From Streptomyces sp. SCSIO 30461 (GTDB taxonomy: Bacteria > Actinomycetota > Actinomycetes > Streptomycetales > Streptomycetaceae), in NCBI RefSeq assembly GCF_037023745.1, contig NZ_CP146101.1:2472001-2536000 (forward strand): 64,000 nt of DNA. Reading direction: 5' to 3'. The first letter of the stretch is position 1; every line of letters begins with the position of its first letter. Of this stretch, positions 1 to 8,675 are shown piece after piece. A program made the position numbers and the translations under genes. The notes under the pieces were generated by a model. That model saw only the letters and a list, made by a program, of their open reading frames with translations, searched no databases and was not told the DNA's origin.

Positions 1-164
1 CCCTCGATCCTGATGATGCAACTTGAAACTGCCCTGACCTGCAGCCCGACAAGATCATCCGACTTTGCAATAGCCTTATCCTAACCCCAGGTGTAGCCTG
101 AAAGTTGCAATGAATTACAGTCTCTTCTTGGGTATTGACGGCAAAAGCCGAGAAGGGGTAATGG

Positions 165-938
165 ATGAGTTCAAGTGAACTGTATCGCAAAATGGCACTG
201 ATTCGACCGGATTGGCGGGACGATCCAGACTTCACGTCTTTTCTGCAGCGCTTCCGCCTAACCGGGGAAGAATTGCCGCCGGGGGCGACATCCTCTGAAG
301 CTTCAATAGTAAGGAAGAGTAAGCGCTGGATGGTATCACAGCTCATTCGCCTTACTGAAGGAATCAATGGAGACACCGCCGAGTGTGGAGTGTGGGAAGG
401 CAGCACTTCATGGATTATTTGCTCATTCCTGGCGCACCGTTCGGATCTCAATAAGAGACACCACCTCTTCGACAGCTTCGAAGGTATCAGCGAGCCGGGC
501 TCCTTCGATGGGGAATGTTGGCGAGAGGGGGATTTTCAAGCGAGCCAGGAAGTGGTCGCCGATAACCTCAGTGCCTACCGAGGAATATGCCGGTTCCATA
601 GAGGATGGATCCCGGACCGATTCCCCGACGTGGCATCGCTCACCTTCTCCTTCGTGCACCTAGACGTAGATCTTTACGAGCCCACGAAGGCTAGTTTGGA
701 GTTCTTCTACGACCGACTTAATCCAGGAGGCGTCCTCGTATGTGATGATTATGGCGCAAATCTAACCCCAGGGGCAACAAAAGCCATGGACGAATTCCTT
801 GACGGACGTCCAGAAAGTGTTGTCGCCTGCGACGCGAGCGGCGGATTCCTCATCAAGGGTGTCATGGTGGGGCCGAAGCCGCCGCTCGGTCTCGATCCAC
901 CGTCTGATTCCCGGTCTTTTTCTGTAGAGATGAAATGA
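165..938 (+). CDS. TylF/MycF-family macrocin-type O-methyltransferase
   Basis: 257 aa. Members of this family (TylF, MycF, NovP) are SAM- and Mg-dependent methyltransferases acting on sugar hydroxyls of antibiotics. The SAM-binding stretch AECGVWEGSTS is near residue 73, and the metal-binding motif HLDVDLYEPT near residue 165 is followed by LNPGGVLVCDDYG, the family signature. Length matches the family. The ATG follows an AAGGGG-like ribosome site. Base composition is visibly lower in GC than most of the window, suggesting transfer. No glycosyltransferase or sugar biosynthesis set is nearby apart from the next gene, an SDR, so this is probably a leftover of a tailoring cluster extending left of the window. 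The substrate cannot be read from the sequence. Confidence 0.85.
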   Translation: MSSSELYRKMALIRPDWRDDPDFTSFLQRFRLTGEELPPGATSSEASIVRKSKRWMVSQLIRLTEGINGDTAECGVWEGSTSWIICSFLAHRSDLNKRHHLFDSFEGISEPGSFDGECWREGDFQASQEVVADNLSAYRGICRFHRGWIPDRFPDVASLTFSFVHLDVDLYEPTKASLEFFYDRLNPGGVLVCDDYGANLTPGATKAMDEFLDGRPESVVACDASGGFLIKGVMVGPKPPLGLDPPSDSRSFSVEMK

Positions 939-1353
939 GAAAGGCACCTGATGGCCCGGCAGCCCAGCGCGAACGTAAGCGGTGCAACATGGCCATGCCA
1001 TCTCGGCGACAGTAGACCAGGAGCCACTCCGGGCAGTTGCCATATAGACGCCGCGCCGCGCCAGCACTCCCGTCAACGGCTGTCATGTACGCACGCACCG
1101 CTTAACTTCGAAGACCCGCGAACGCCGCCAGCGTGGCGCTCCTGGCAGCCCTCTCAAGGACGGCGTCGTGGGAAGACCTGGGTGTCGCGCGATCCGGGGC
1201 AGCGACCTGCCGACGGTTCCGACGCCACGAGCGGAGCCATTGCTGAGTGCCGGGTTCGAGGCACGGGCGGCAATTCCCCGGCCGCAGCCACGACATACGG
1301 GCGGGAGGGCAGAGCAGCGTGTCCGGGACAGCCATGGGAAAGGCGGAGAAGTG
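939..1353. other. intergenic stretch without a recognisable gene
   Basis: About 415 bases between the methyltransferase and the SDR gene. Open frames exist on both strands, but none resembles a known protein. An upstream extension of the SDR frame passes through here without family-like residues. The only functional signal seen is the purine-rich AGGCGGAG at 1341-1348, directly before the SDR start. Confidence 0.5.
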
Positions 1354-2292
1354 GTGCGAGCAGTGGTCACCGGTGGCGCGGGTTTCGTCGGCTCGCACCT
1401 GTCTGAACGACTTTTGTCGCGTGGCGACGACGTCCTTTGCGTGGACAATCTGTCTACCGGCCATGCCAAGAACATCGCATCCCTGCTCGACCACGCCGGA
1501 TTCCACTTCGTGCGCCAGGACGTATCTGTGGGTCTTGAGATCACCGGCAGGGTCGACGTGGTGTGCCACCTGGCATCCCCCGCCTCACCCCGCGACTACT
1601 TGCGGCTGCCGGTAGAGACACTGCTGGTGGGCTCGTACGGCACCCGTAACGCCCTGGAGTTGGCTCGCCGCCACGATGCCGCGTTCCTACTGACGTCCAC
1701 CTCCGAGGTGTACGGCGATCCCCGGGTACATCCCCAACCCGAGAGCTACTGGGGCAACGTCAACCCGGTCGGCGTGCGCTCCGTCTACGACGAGGCCAAG
1801 CGTTTCAGCGAGGCAATGACGATGGCCTACAGGCGCACCCATGGTGTGCGTACCACCATCGTGCGGATCTTCAACGCCTACGGCCCGCGGATGGGCGACG
1901 ACGGCCGGGCCGTTCCCACTTTCGTCACGCAGGCTCTGGCCGGCCTGCCACTGACGGTCACCGGTGACGGAAGCCAGACCCGTTCGCTGTGCTACGTGGA
2001 CGACCTGGTGACAGGGCTCGTACTCGCTCTGAAAGCGGGCGTTTCCGGACCGGTCAACCTCGGCAATCCCGAAGAGGTGACCGTGCGCCGACTCGCGCTG
2101 GCGATCCGTGAGATTTGCGGATCCTCGAGCCCATTGACCTACGTGCCGCGACCACCGGACGACCCCCAGCAGCGCCGACCGGACATCTCAGCCGCCCGCC
2201 GGGATCTGGGCTGGGCTCCTCGCACGCCCCTCACCGACGGCCTCGCGCGCACCGTCTCCTGGTTCCGGAACACCCTGGCGAATACGCCCTGA
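1354..2292 (+). CDS. NAD-dependent sugar-nucleotide SDR, UDP-glucuronate decarboxylase-like
   Basis: 312 aa from the GTG at 1354; the frame stays open upstream, but homology begins here and AGGCGGAG lies 5 bases before. Extended SDR: the Rossmann motif TGGAGFVGSHL is at the N-terminus, and the catalytic region shows STSEVYGDP and a YxxxK-type YDEAK. The combination of PESYWGNVNP, YDEAKRFSE and IFNAYGPRM is characteristic of UXS-type decarboxylases that make UDP-xylose, and of related enzymes in antibiotic sugar clusters. A YVDDLV motif and the C-terminal RRPDI segment agree. With the TylF-type gene it suggests a pentose or deoxysugar tailoring pair. Exact substrate unknown; a 4-epimerase or 4,6-dehydratase is less likely. 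Confidence 0.8.
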   Translation: MRAVVTGGAGFVGSHLSERLLSRGDDVLCVDNLSTGHAKNIASLLDHAGFHFVRQDVSVGLEITGRVDVVCHLASPASPRDYLRLPVETLLVGSYGTRNALELARRHDAAFLLTSTSEVYGDPRVHPQPESYWGNVNPVGVRSVYDEAKRFSEAMTMAYRRTHGVRTTIVRIFNAYGPRMGDDGRAVPTFVTQALAGLPLTVTGDGSQTRSLCYVDDLVTGLVLALKAGVSGPVNLGNPEEVTVRRLALAIREICGSSSPLTYVPRPPDDPQQRRPDISAARRDLGWAPRTPLTDGLARTVSWFRNTLANTP

Positions 2293-2296
2293 CTGT

Positions 2297-3941
2297 CCCT
2301 TCAGTTGGAGATCAGCGGCTTCGCTGTAGTTCGGGGACTGGTGGGTGGTGGTCGTGCTGTGGGGTGTCCGGCTTCGCGGGCGCGGTTGCGTCGCCGGTGA
2401 CAGGCGCGGGCGACGGTCTGGTGACAGCGTCGCCACCATGACCAGTGCGGGCCGTGGCGGATCCGCTCGGCCGGGGCGGGCTGGGGTGCTGTCACCGACA
2501 GCAGCCGGGCGATTTCATAGGCCGTGAACGCGATGGGGACGGTGCCGGTAGGGCTGGTGGGTTCGGCGAGGTTCCCCCTGTGTGGTGCGCGGGCGCGTCC
2601 AGGTTGGTGTGCAGGATCTCCGCGATGCGTTCGGGGCTGGGTGCGGGCTCCGCGTCGTCGCGCAGGGCGGCCGCGGCTTGGACGGCCAGGAAGGCCGCCG
2701 CGAGCTGGGCCAGGGTGATGTGCCGGTACCAGCAGTGGAAGGAGCGCGCCTCGTAGTCGGCCATCCCGGCGGCCGACTTCGCGAGCTTGATCGCTTCCTC
2801 CACCCGCCAGCGGGCCCCGGGCACACGGACCAGCTCTTCCACGGTGGTCTCGGGCGGGCCCCAGGCCACGTAGTAGTCACGCTGAGTGGGTGTCTCCGGT
2901 CGCCGTCGGGCGATGAACCACCGCACCCACGCCCCGTCGCCGGTCTCGGGCGGTCTCGGGGGCGGTCTCGGGGTCGGGGTCGGGGTCGGGGATACGGCGT
3001 ACCCACCACTGCCAGACGCGGGAGTCGAGCCGGGAGGGGCCGGCCGGCAGGGTGACCCAGTCGTCCTCGGCGGTATGCCGCTCCACCTGCATCGCGGCGT
3101 GCCGCCAGCCGGGACGGGGCAGTACCGTGTGGTTGGCCTGCGCATTCACCGCGTAGGGCAGATGGTTCTCCTCCAGGAAGGCGCGGGAGGAGCCGTCGCG
3201 TCCGTAGACCTCGTCAGCGGCCACCCACACCCGGCCCTCGGGAAGGTCGGGAACGATGCGGGCGATCATCCGCTCGGCCAGACGGGGCTTGGTGGCGAAA
3301 CCGACGCTGTCGGGGACATGCGCGGCGCGCAGCGGGCCCGGTCCCCGGCCCATTCCCTGTGCAGGTAGATCTCCCGGTCGACCAGCGCTTGCCCGCGGCC
3401 GGTGGCCCAGGCGGCCATCACTCCGATCTGGCACGGGAAGGCCCCGCCGAGCGTGCCGGAGTACTGCCTGGCCACCCCGACCGAGGCCCGGCCCTTCTTG
3501 GCGAAGCCGGTCTCGTCGACCACCAGCACTCCCGCTCCGCCGGGCCCGGCGCCCCTCCCGCCGTCGTCCAGGCCGTCGATGACGTAACGGCGGGTGAAAA
3601 CCCGCAGCTCATCAACGTCCCAGCGCGAGCGGTCCAGCAGATGCCGCTGCCCCCACGGCTCGGCGTCTCCGCCGTACTCGGCCAGCTGTCAGCCGTTCTT
3701 GCGTGACACCGGGGAGAGCAGGCCCCGGATGCACCGCGCGGCCCGCAACCGCAGATCAGCCCGCGGGAAGATCCCGCCGACCTCCACCAGCAGGTTCTCC
3801 AACTGATCGGAGAACCCCTCGGCCCGCTCCCGGTCCGTGACCTCCGGCAAGATGTCCAGTAACTCCGCCTTCATGAACGGTAGTTACCCGCACGCAGTGA
3901 TCGTGGAACTACAGCGAAGCCGCTGATCTCCAACTGAAGGG
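2297..3941. mobile_element. defective IS701-family insertion sequence
   Basis: The element is bounded by near-perfect inverted ends. GTCCCTTCAGTTGGAGATCAG leads in from about 2295-2315 and its complement runs out at 3907-3942; the arms share about 35 bases including the TTCGCTGTAGTT portion. It holds a broken minus-strand transposase. No convincing target duplication was found. A 190-bp copy of its left end recurs inverted at 27297-27487. Confidence 0.75.
2492..3874 (-). pseudogene. IS701-family transposase, nonsense and frameshift mutations
   Basis: Starting at ATG 3874, the frame reads an IS701-type N-terminus. It hits TGA near 3690 where tryptophan is expected (SRKNG-stop-QLAEYGG) and resumes in the same frame with the catalytic block VVDETGFAKKG and ARQYSG. 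It then shifts near 3320 to FATKPRLAERMI and AADEVYGRD. It shifts again near 2970-2990, in a run of GGTCGGGG repeats, to ARWRVEEAIKLAKSAAG and FHCWYRHITLAQLA. All parts of a DDE IS701 transposase are therefore present, but one nonsense and two frameshift changes disable it. The tandem hexamer/heptamer repeat at 2938-2990 probably arose by slippage. Confidence 0.8.
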
Positions 3942-4049
3942 ACTGCTACGGCAGCTGTAGATAGCTCTTCCAGAGTTCATCGCGGCTGGTCAGCGCCGTG
4001 ATGGGGGTGGGTGCGGGCATGCGTACGGCCGTCCCGATCATGACGTGGT

Positions 4050-4768
4050 GTGACCCAAGATCAGAACGAGACGGCCGCTTCGACGACGATAGACCACGAA
4101 GGCCATGGCATCGCGTTCGGGAGCCTGTTGGCCTCGGTAGCTGACTGCTTCGCCCGCTCCGAGACCCGCGAGACGTTCGCCCGGATGACCCGGGGCATGC
4201 TGATGGAGCTCGAGGACGTCAACTGCTGGAGCCCGGCCGAAGCGATCGGGGAACGGGGCCCGCACCGCCTGCACCATCTTCTGTCCCGTGCAGTGTGGGA
4301 CGAGCAGGCGGTGCTCGATCGGACGGCGGCCTGGGCCGTGGACCTGCTCGATGACGGCGACGGGGTCCTGATCGCGGTCGAGACGGGGGACGCGAAGTCC
4401 TCAACCGGCGCGGTCGGTGCGGCCCGCCAGTACTCCGGCTCCATCGGCGGAGTCGATCTGTGCCAGGTCGCCGTGCACCTCACCTTCGCCACGCCCCGAG
4501 GGCACTGCCTGGCCGACCGGCGCCTGTACTTCACCAGGGAATGGGCCGGCGACGAGGAACGCCGCGAGCTGACCGACGTGCCCGACGAGCTGTGCTTCGC
4601 GACCAAGCCCCAGCTCGCGGCGGATATGCTCCGCGCCGCCGTCGGGCCGGGAGCCATACCCGCCTCGTTCTTCTTGGGGGACGAGGTCTACGGAGGGCGG
4701 GAGCTGCGTGGCGCCTGCCGCGAGCTGGGCGCCTGGGCTACGTCGTAGGAGTGCGCTCCAATCACCAC
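4050..4768 (+). pseudogene. 3'-truncated IS701-like transposase
   Basis: From GTG 4050 about 235 residues read as an IS701-type transposase N-terminal half. They include RMTRGMLMELEDVNCWSPAE, the block around residue 110-130 with ARQYSGSIGG, REWAGDEERR, and FATKPQLA followed by GDEVYGG. The catalytic position reads VETGDAKSS rather than the usual DDTGFxKKG, so the first Asp pair is also altered. The frame shifts near 4740 (GYVVGVRSNHH continues in another frame), and homology stops at about 4768, where an XRE-TPR gene fragment begins. No inverted terminal repeat was identified. Confidence 0.7.
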
Positions 4769-4769
4769 C

Positions 4770-5414
4770 GCAGCATCCGGCGTGATCGGCATGTGCTGGC
4801 TGCTCCTGCGCCAAGGCCGACTTGACGAAGCGGAAACCCTTGCCGCCCAGACCGCCGACACGGTCGAGCCGAGGCTGTCCAGGGCGACCCCCGACGAATG
4901 CGCGGCGTGGGGCTGGCTGGCACTACGGGCTGCGGCTGCCGCAGGCCGCAACAACCGCCCCCAGGAGGCCAGCCACTACCACCGCGTGGCCACCACAGCG
5001 GCATCAGCGGTAGGACGGGAGCACACCGGCTCGTTCTTCCGGCACTGGACGACTTTCGGCCCGCTGACCGTCGGCATGAAGGGCGTCGAGGACGCCATGG
5101 TCGTCGGGGACGCACGTACCGTCGTCCGCAAGGCCGGCGAGGACACCCTGTCGCCCAAGGCGTGGAAGAGCACAGGGCGGCCGAGCGACGACAACTGGAA
5201 CCGCCACCGCATGGACGTCGCACGCGCCCACGCCCGCACCGGCGACCTGACCGCGGCCATGGACGAACTGACCGGAGTACGCCGAGCATCCTCCCAGTGG
5301 CTCCGACATCAGCACGTGGCCGCCGAGACCATGCAGGAGGTCCTGAAGAAGCGCAAGCGCACCCTCACCGCCGAGATGCGCGACATGGCCTCCTACCTGG
5401 GCGTCGTCGGATAG
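4770..5414 (+). pseudogene. XRE-family regulator with TPR domain, 5'-truncated
   Basis: The frame gives about 210 residues matching only the C-terminal, TPR-like half of the large Streptomyces XRE regulators: repeats LLRQGRLDEAETLA, EASHYHRVATTA, ARAHARTGDLTAAMDELT, and an end with ETMQEVLKKRKR. The helix-turn-helix N-terminus and start codon are missing because the preceding IS701-like sequence is fused directly at about 4768. The ATG at 4782 is internal to the original protein. Such regulators often sit beside small co-transcribed proteins, like the two that follow here. Confidence 0.7.
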
Positions 5415-5539
5415 CTACCATGCAGCGCAGCAATTCGTACACCCTGCGTCGCGAACTGTCCTGACTCATACATGAAGTGACAGCCAGTCAGCTCCTACGG
5501 TCACCGTGTCCCTATCAGCGACCCAGCCGGGGGTGCACG

Positions 5540-5914
5540 GTGACCAAACCCAGGAGCGACGCGGACCGCATGGGACGCAGGGAACTGTACGACGCGGCAG
5601 CGGGGCTGGCCGGCCCCGCTTACTTCCCTGGGCCACCCTCCCCGGACGGGAACCCCTGCTATCTCAGCACCGACGGCAGGGGCTACCTGTCCACGCTCGC
5701 CGACAGCATCGAAGCCATCCAACTCGGCATGGGCGAAGACCTGCTGGAACACGCCCGCGAGGTCTTGGCCCCCGGTGCGCGAGCTCTGTCGGCCACCGAG
5801 TATCGCTGGCTCGCCTCCCGACTGGCCGAAGCCCTCACCGACGCGCTCCGGGTGGCCGAATCGCGAGGACAGCGCATCCCGGACCCGCAGGAAGAGGCGT
5901 CGCAGCATGCCTGA
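5540..5914 (+). CDS. small conserved actinobacterial protein, unknown function
   Basis: 124 aa from GTG 5540, preceded by a G-rich ribosome site; the frame opens earlier at 5477 but without plausible initiation. The sequence is acidic and helical in its second half (LADSIEAIQLGMGEDLLEHA, then a helix ending LTDALRVAESRGQ), with no membrane segment or known motif. It overlaps the next gene by 8 bases, so the two are probably co-translated. Position behind an XRE-TPR regulator is typical of Streptomyces XRE/small-protein modules. I do not recognise a named family. Confidence 0.6.
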   Translation: MTKPRSDADRMGRRELYDAAAGLAGPAYFPGPPSPDGNPCYLSTDGRGYLSTLADSIEAIQLGMGEDLLEHAREVLAPGARALSATEYRWLASRLAEALTDALRVAESRGQRIPDPQEEASQHA

Positions 5915-6182
5915 CCCGGCAACCACCGGCACCCCGGTCCGCAGGTGCTACCGCTTCCGCGAGTACCACGTGACCGCCGTCGTGGACCCCATGACTCTGC
6001 CCACCTTCGCAACCGTCTGCGTCACCGGCGAAGACCACGACTGCGGCGCCACCTCCGGCGAACTCCACGCCGAGGACGAACTGACCCGCTGGATCGCCGA
6101 GCACTGCGCCGAGACCGGCCACGACTTCTACCACCGGACCACCCGCGCCACCCTCCGCGCGGAACCTGGCGCCTGGCAGTAG
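5907..6182 (+). CDS. small conserved protein (DUF7848-like)
   Basis: 91 aa, ATG 5907 overlapping the previous stop. The sequence has the pattern of the short Streptomyces proteins with a beta-rich core: YRFREYHVTAV, then FATVCVTGEDHDCGA, then a helix LTRWIAEHCAETGH and FYHRTTRATLRAEP. The paired cysteines (VCVTG and DCGA, plus HC in the helix) could bind metal, but this is inference. It is commonly encoded beside XRE regulators; here the regulator is truncated, so the pair may be orphaned. Assignment to DUF7848 is by recollection of its pattern. Confidence 0.55.
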   Translation: MPDPATTGTPVRRCYRFREYHVTAVVDPMTLPTFATVCVTGEDHDCGATSGELHAEDELTRWIAEHCAETGHDFYHRTTRATLRAEPGAWQ

Positions 6183-6320
6183 CGACCCTTCCACCACCCG
6201 TACGTCCTGACGGCAGTAGCGACGGCAACAACCACGGTTTTCCACGCACAACCACGGATGCCAGCGGAACGCAAAACCCACTCTGACCAGCGATGAAGCA
6301 GATAGAGGGGTACCGCGTAG
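6183..6320. other. short intergenic junction upstream of the toxin remnant
   Basis: No gene recognised. An in-frame stop TAG at 6318-6320 immediately precedes the Hint-like segment. The toxin gene's long 5' part is therefore absent, and the join to unrelated sequence lies here. Confidence 0.5.
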
Positions 6321-6394
6321 CACACGTACTATGTGCTGGCGGGGCAGACTCCGATCCTCGTTCACAATTCTGGCCCTTGCGATCCGCCTCTGAA
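6321..6394 (+). pseudogene. polymorphic toxin: pretoxin-Hint C-terminal remnant (5' part of split gene)
   Basis: The 24 codons before the insertion read HTYYVLAGQTPILVHNSG followed by PCDPPL. The segment YYVLAGxTPxLVHN is the conserved end of the Hint/pretoxin module found just before toxin domains in Rhs and other polymorphic toxins of Streptomyces. The frame has no start and is closed upstream by TAG 6318. Removing the insertion 6395-8061 and one copy of the CTGAA duplication joins this frame exactly to the toxin domain at 8067-8325. The upstream delivery part (Rhs/RHS repeats, signal or secretion region) is not in the window. Confidence 0.75.
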
Positions 6395-8061
6395 CCTGGA
6401 TCCACAGGGCCGTATTCGATGAGTGCGGCTCTGTGATTTTCGGAGCGGATTCGGGGGCGTTCCTGCTGGCGGGCAGGAGTGGTCGCCGGGTGGCCGTCCC
6501 GGTGGCGGGGTCTCCGAGGTCCTTGGTCGTGGGCGGGCAGGCGTCCGGGTGGTCAGGTTCGCAGGCGGTGGCCGACGGCCGTCCACAGGTCGCTGAAGGC
6601 CTCTCGCCAGGGCCAGTGCTGCGGCAGGTGCCAGGTCAGGGTGCGTGCTCCGGCTGCCAATCGGGCTGGAACCGCGATGAGTTGGCGGCGGATGGTGCCG
6701 GTGCGGGCCCGGGCGTGGAAGGCCGAGGCGAGCGCGCCCAGCGCCCGGGTGAGGTTGTGGGCGAGGGCTGCCAGGGTCAGCCAGGCCGCGTTCGCGGTGA
6801 ACTTCCCCGAGGGCAGGTGCCCCAGGGCCGAGTCCTCAAGATCGGCGAAGACCTGCTCGACGATCGCGTGGCGGCGGTGATCGGCTTCTGCCTCGACCAG
6901 CGGCAGCACCTGGTCGGTGAACACCGCATGGAACCGCCAGACAGTGAACAACTCACCCTGACCGTCCAGGACGTGGGCGTCGTTCAGGCGCTTGACCCGG
7001 CGGACCAGCAGCCGGGCGGTGGCGTGGTAGCGCTTGGCCTTGCCGGTGAACGCGGTGTACTCGACCTCGGCGACCTCCGCGTCCGAGATCCACCGCTGCT
7101 CGTCCTTGTCCCAGATCGCCTTCGGGTACTTGATCGCCGTCCAGGCGTCCTCGGGAACGGTGGCGATCAGCTCCCGGATCTTCTTGCGCTGCGCGACGGC
7201 GAAGGAGAACCGCGCGCCTGCGCGGCGGCAGGCGGCGACGACCTTGTGGGAGAAGAACGCCGAGTCGCCGCGGACCACGATCGTGCCGGTGGCGCCCATC
7301 GCCCGCACCGCCTTGATCGCCTCGGCGATCAGCGAGGCCGCGCCCTTGGCGGAGCCGGCCGAGCCCTTGCGCAGGCGGGTGGCCACGATTACCGGCGCGG
7401 CCAGCGGAGTGGAGGCGGTGACGATCTGGAAGTGCAGGCCCCTCACCTTGGTGTAGCCGTGCTCGGCGCCCTGCTTGGCCGCCCCGTAGACCTGCTTGAC
7501 CTTGGAGTCGATGTCCAGGTGCACCACCTGGTCGCCGCCGGGCAGCAGATTGCAGTGTCCGGCGAGGTTGCAGGTGAACGCCCGTGCCGCCGACTCCAGT
7601 TGACGCACGTGACCCCAGGAGAACGCCCGCAGAAACGTGCCCAGCGTCGACGGGGCGCGAACTCCGTCGAATGCCCTGGCCACCGCCCCGTGCCGCAGCA
7701 CATCCGTGTCGTCGATGCTGTCCGCTCCGGCGAGCATCCCCGCCACCAGCGACATCACCTTCGCGCCGACCGCTGCCCCGGCCCCGTTCGCAACACCCTT
7801 GAGCCGCACCTTCGTGACAGCCAGGTCCGGCAGGCCGCACCGCTCGGCCAGTCGGACCGCCGGAGCCAGCCCACCGTACGCGAGGAGATTCGGGTCATCG
7901 AACGCCGCGAAGGTCGCTGCGACGGTATGGGAAGATTTCACTTACGACGTGCCTTGTCTTGCTGCGGGCTGGAAGCGTAGAGAACTCCCATCCTCGCAGG
8001 TCACAGGGCACGTCTTCTTCGTTGGGCTGGCACCGCGCAGGCACCGCTCGGTGGATCCAGG
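6395..8061. mobile_element. IS1380-family insertion sequence
   Basis: 1667 bp. The ends are the inverted repeats CCTGGATCCAC (6395-6405) and GTGGATCCAGG (8051-8061). Both are flanked by the direct repeat CTGAA (6390-6394 and 8062-8066), a 5-bp target duplication fitting the family. It holds one full-length transposase on the minus strand and interrupts the toxin gene. Nothing in it looks degraded, so it may be recent and active. Confidence 0.9.
6553..7941 (-). CDS. IS1380-family transposase
   Basis: 462 aa from GTG 7941, the usual family length. DDE transposase features include LDIDSKVKQVYGAAKQGAEHG (shown only as family context around residue 150), TRLRKGSAGSAKGAA, and the second acidic block VVRGDSAFFSHKVV with AxxGxxFS following. 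A C-terminal helical stretch reads IVEQVFADLEDSALGHLPSG. In IS1380 elements the gene is monocistronic and the enzyme acts on the element's own ends, which are found here at 6395 and 8061. No stop or frameshift was seen, so the protein is probably functional. Confidence 0.93.
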   Translation of the reverse strand: MKSSHTVAATFAAFDDPNLLAYGGLAPAVRLAERCGLPDLAVTKVRLKGVANGAGAAVGAKVMSLVAGMLAGADSIDDTDVLRHGAVARAFDGVRAPSTLGTFLRAFSWGHVRQLESAARAFTCNLAGHCNLLPGGDQVVHLDIDSKVKQVYGAAKQGAEHGYTKVRGLHFQIVTASTPLAAPVIVATRLRKGSAGSAKGAASLIAEAIKAVRAMGATGTIVVRGDSAFFSHKVVAACRRAGARFSFAVAQRKKIRELIATVPEDAWTAIKYPKAIWDKDEQRWISDAEVAEVEYTAFTGKAKRYHATARLLVRRVKRLNDAHVLDGQGELFTVWRFHAVFTDQVLPLVEAEADHRRHAIVEQVFADLEDSALGHLPSGKFTANAAWLTLAALAHNLTRALGALASAFHARARTGTIRRQLIAVPARLAAGARTLTWHLPQHWPWREAFSDLWTAVGHRLRT

Positions 8062-8325
8062 CTGAAGTCGTTGCACCCTGACAGCTCACTCGATAAGAGT
8101 TCGCTGGACTTCTGGGGCAAGCAAGACACGGAAGATATCCTCTTTTCCTTGAGGTCAGGGGCGAAGGAGGCGCTGAGAGTGAAGCCGGACGGGACGATCG
8201 CGAATGGAAACACTCGGATCAAGGTCCTGCGGGACCGCGGATACGATGTCGATTCCTTGCCTCGCGAACCCTATGGCAGCAGCCAACCAATGACGGACGA
8301 GGATTTCTGGGACATGGATCAATGA
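8062..8325 (+). pseudogene. polymorphic toxin C-terminal domain (3' part of split gene)
   Basis: About 86 residues continue the Hint frame at 6321-6394 after removal of the IS. The domain is charged and compact: SSLDFWGKQDTEDILFSL, then KPDGTIANGNTRIKVLRDRG, then YDVDSLPREPY and an acidic tail ending DFWDMDQ. The DG-I-NGNTR---L--RG stretch recalls the DGxHR motif region of ParB/Srx-type nuclease folds; this is a resemblance only. It ends in ATGA overlap with the next gene, the usual toxin-immunity spacing. Initiation at TTG 8071 could still express the domain alone, which would be a hazard requiring immunity. Confidence 0.7.
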
Positions 8326-8675
8326 ATATTCGAGATCGAGTGCTTGCGGTCCTGGAGTCGGAGTCCAAGGAAGTGTTCCTGCTGGCCTTGGGGCACCGGC
8401 TGGGGATATCGGCGCGCTTCATTTTCTCGGAGGGAAGTTCGGATGCACTGCAACAAGCCCGAGCTTGCAACGAGATGATGATCGCCATCTGGCTGCAAGT
8501 GTGGGCCATGAAGGATGCTGAGGGAGATGGCTACCCGGATTCAGAATTCCTTCCGATCCTGCTGGGAAAGGCTGACGCAGGAAACGCGCGTCCGCGTCTT
8601 CGTGATGCGATTGAGAGCGCCCTGTTTTCGGTCCACGACAATGGGGCATCAGGCCAGGGATCTATAAGCCAGTAA
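8322..8675 (+). CDS. candidate immunity protein for the adjacent toxin
   Basis: 117 aa, ATG 8322 overlapping the toxin stop by four bases. It is mostly helical and acidic (MNIRDRVLAVLESESKEVF, then EGSSDALQQARACNEMMIA), cytoplasmic, with no signal peptide. I recognise no named domain; the role is inferred from position and size directly behind a Hint-linked toxin domain. The gene is intact although the toxin is split. Its 3' end overlaps, on the other strand, the run-on end of the recombinase gene at 8531. A terminator-like hairpin follows at 8712. Confidence 0.6.
   Translation: MNIRDRVLAVLESESKEVFLLALGHRLGISARFIFSEGSSDALQQARACNEMMIAIWLQVWAMKDAEGDGYPDSEFLPILLGKADAGNARPRLRDAIESALFSVHDNGASGQGSISQ

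Noticed and set aside
2938..2990. Short tandem GGTCGGGG/GGTCTCGGG repeats as a CRISPR-like or regulatory array
   Set aside because: Repeat units are contiguous without spacers and lie inside a decayed transposase; slippage explains them.
2291..3944. GACT as target duplication of the IS701-type element
   Set aside because: GACT occurs near both ends, but not at symmetric distance from the inverted repeats.
6433..7980. 515-codon plus-strand frame over the IS1380 transposase
   Set aside because: Antisense shadow of the transposase; no homology and low-complexity composition.
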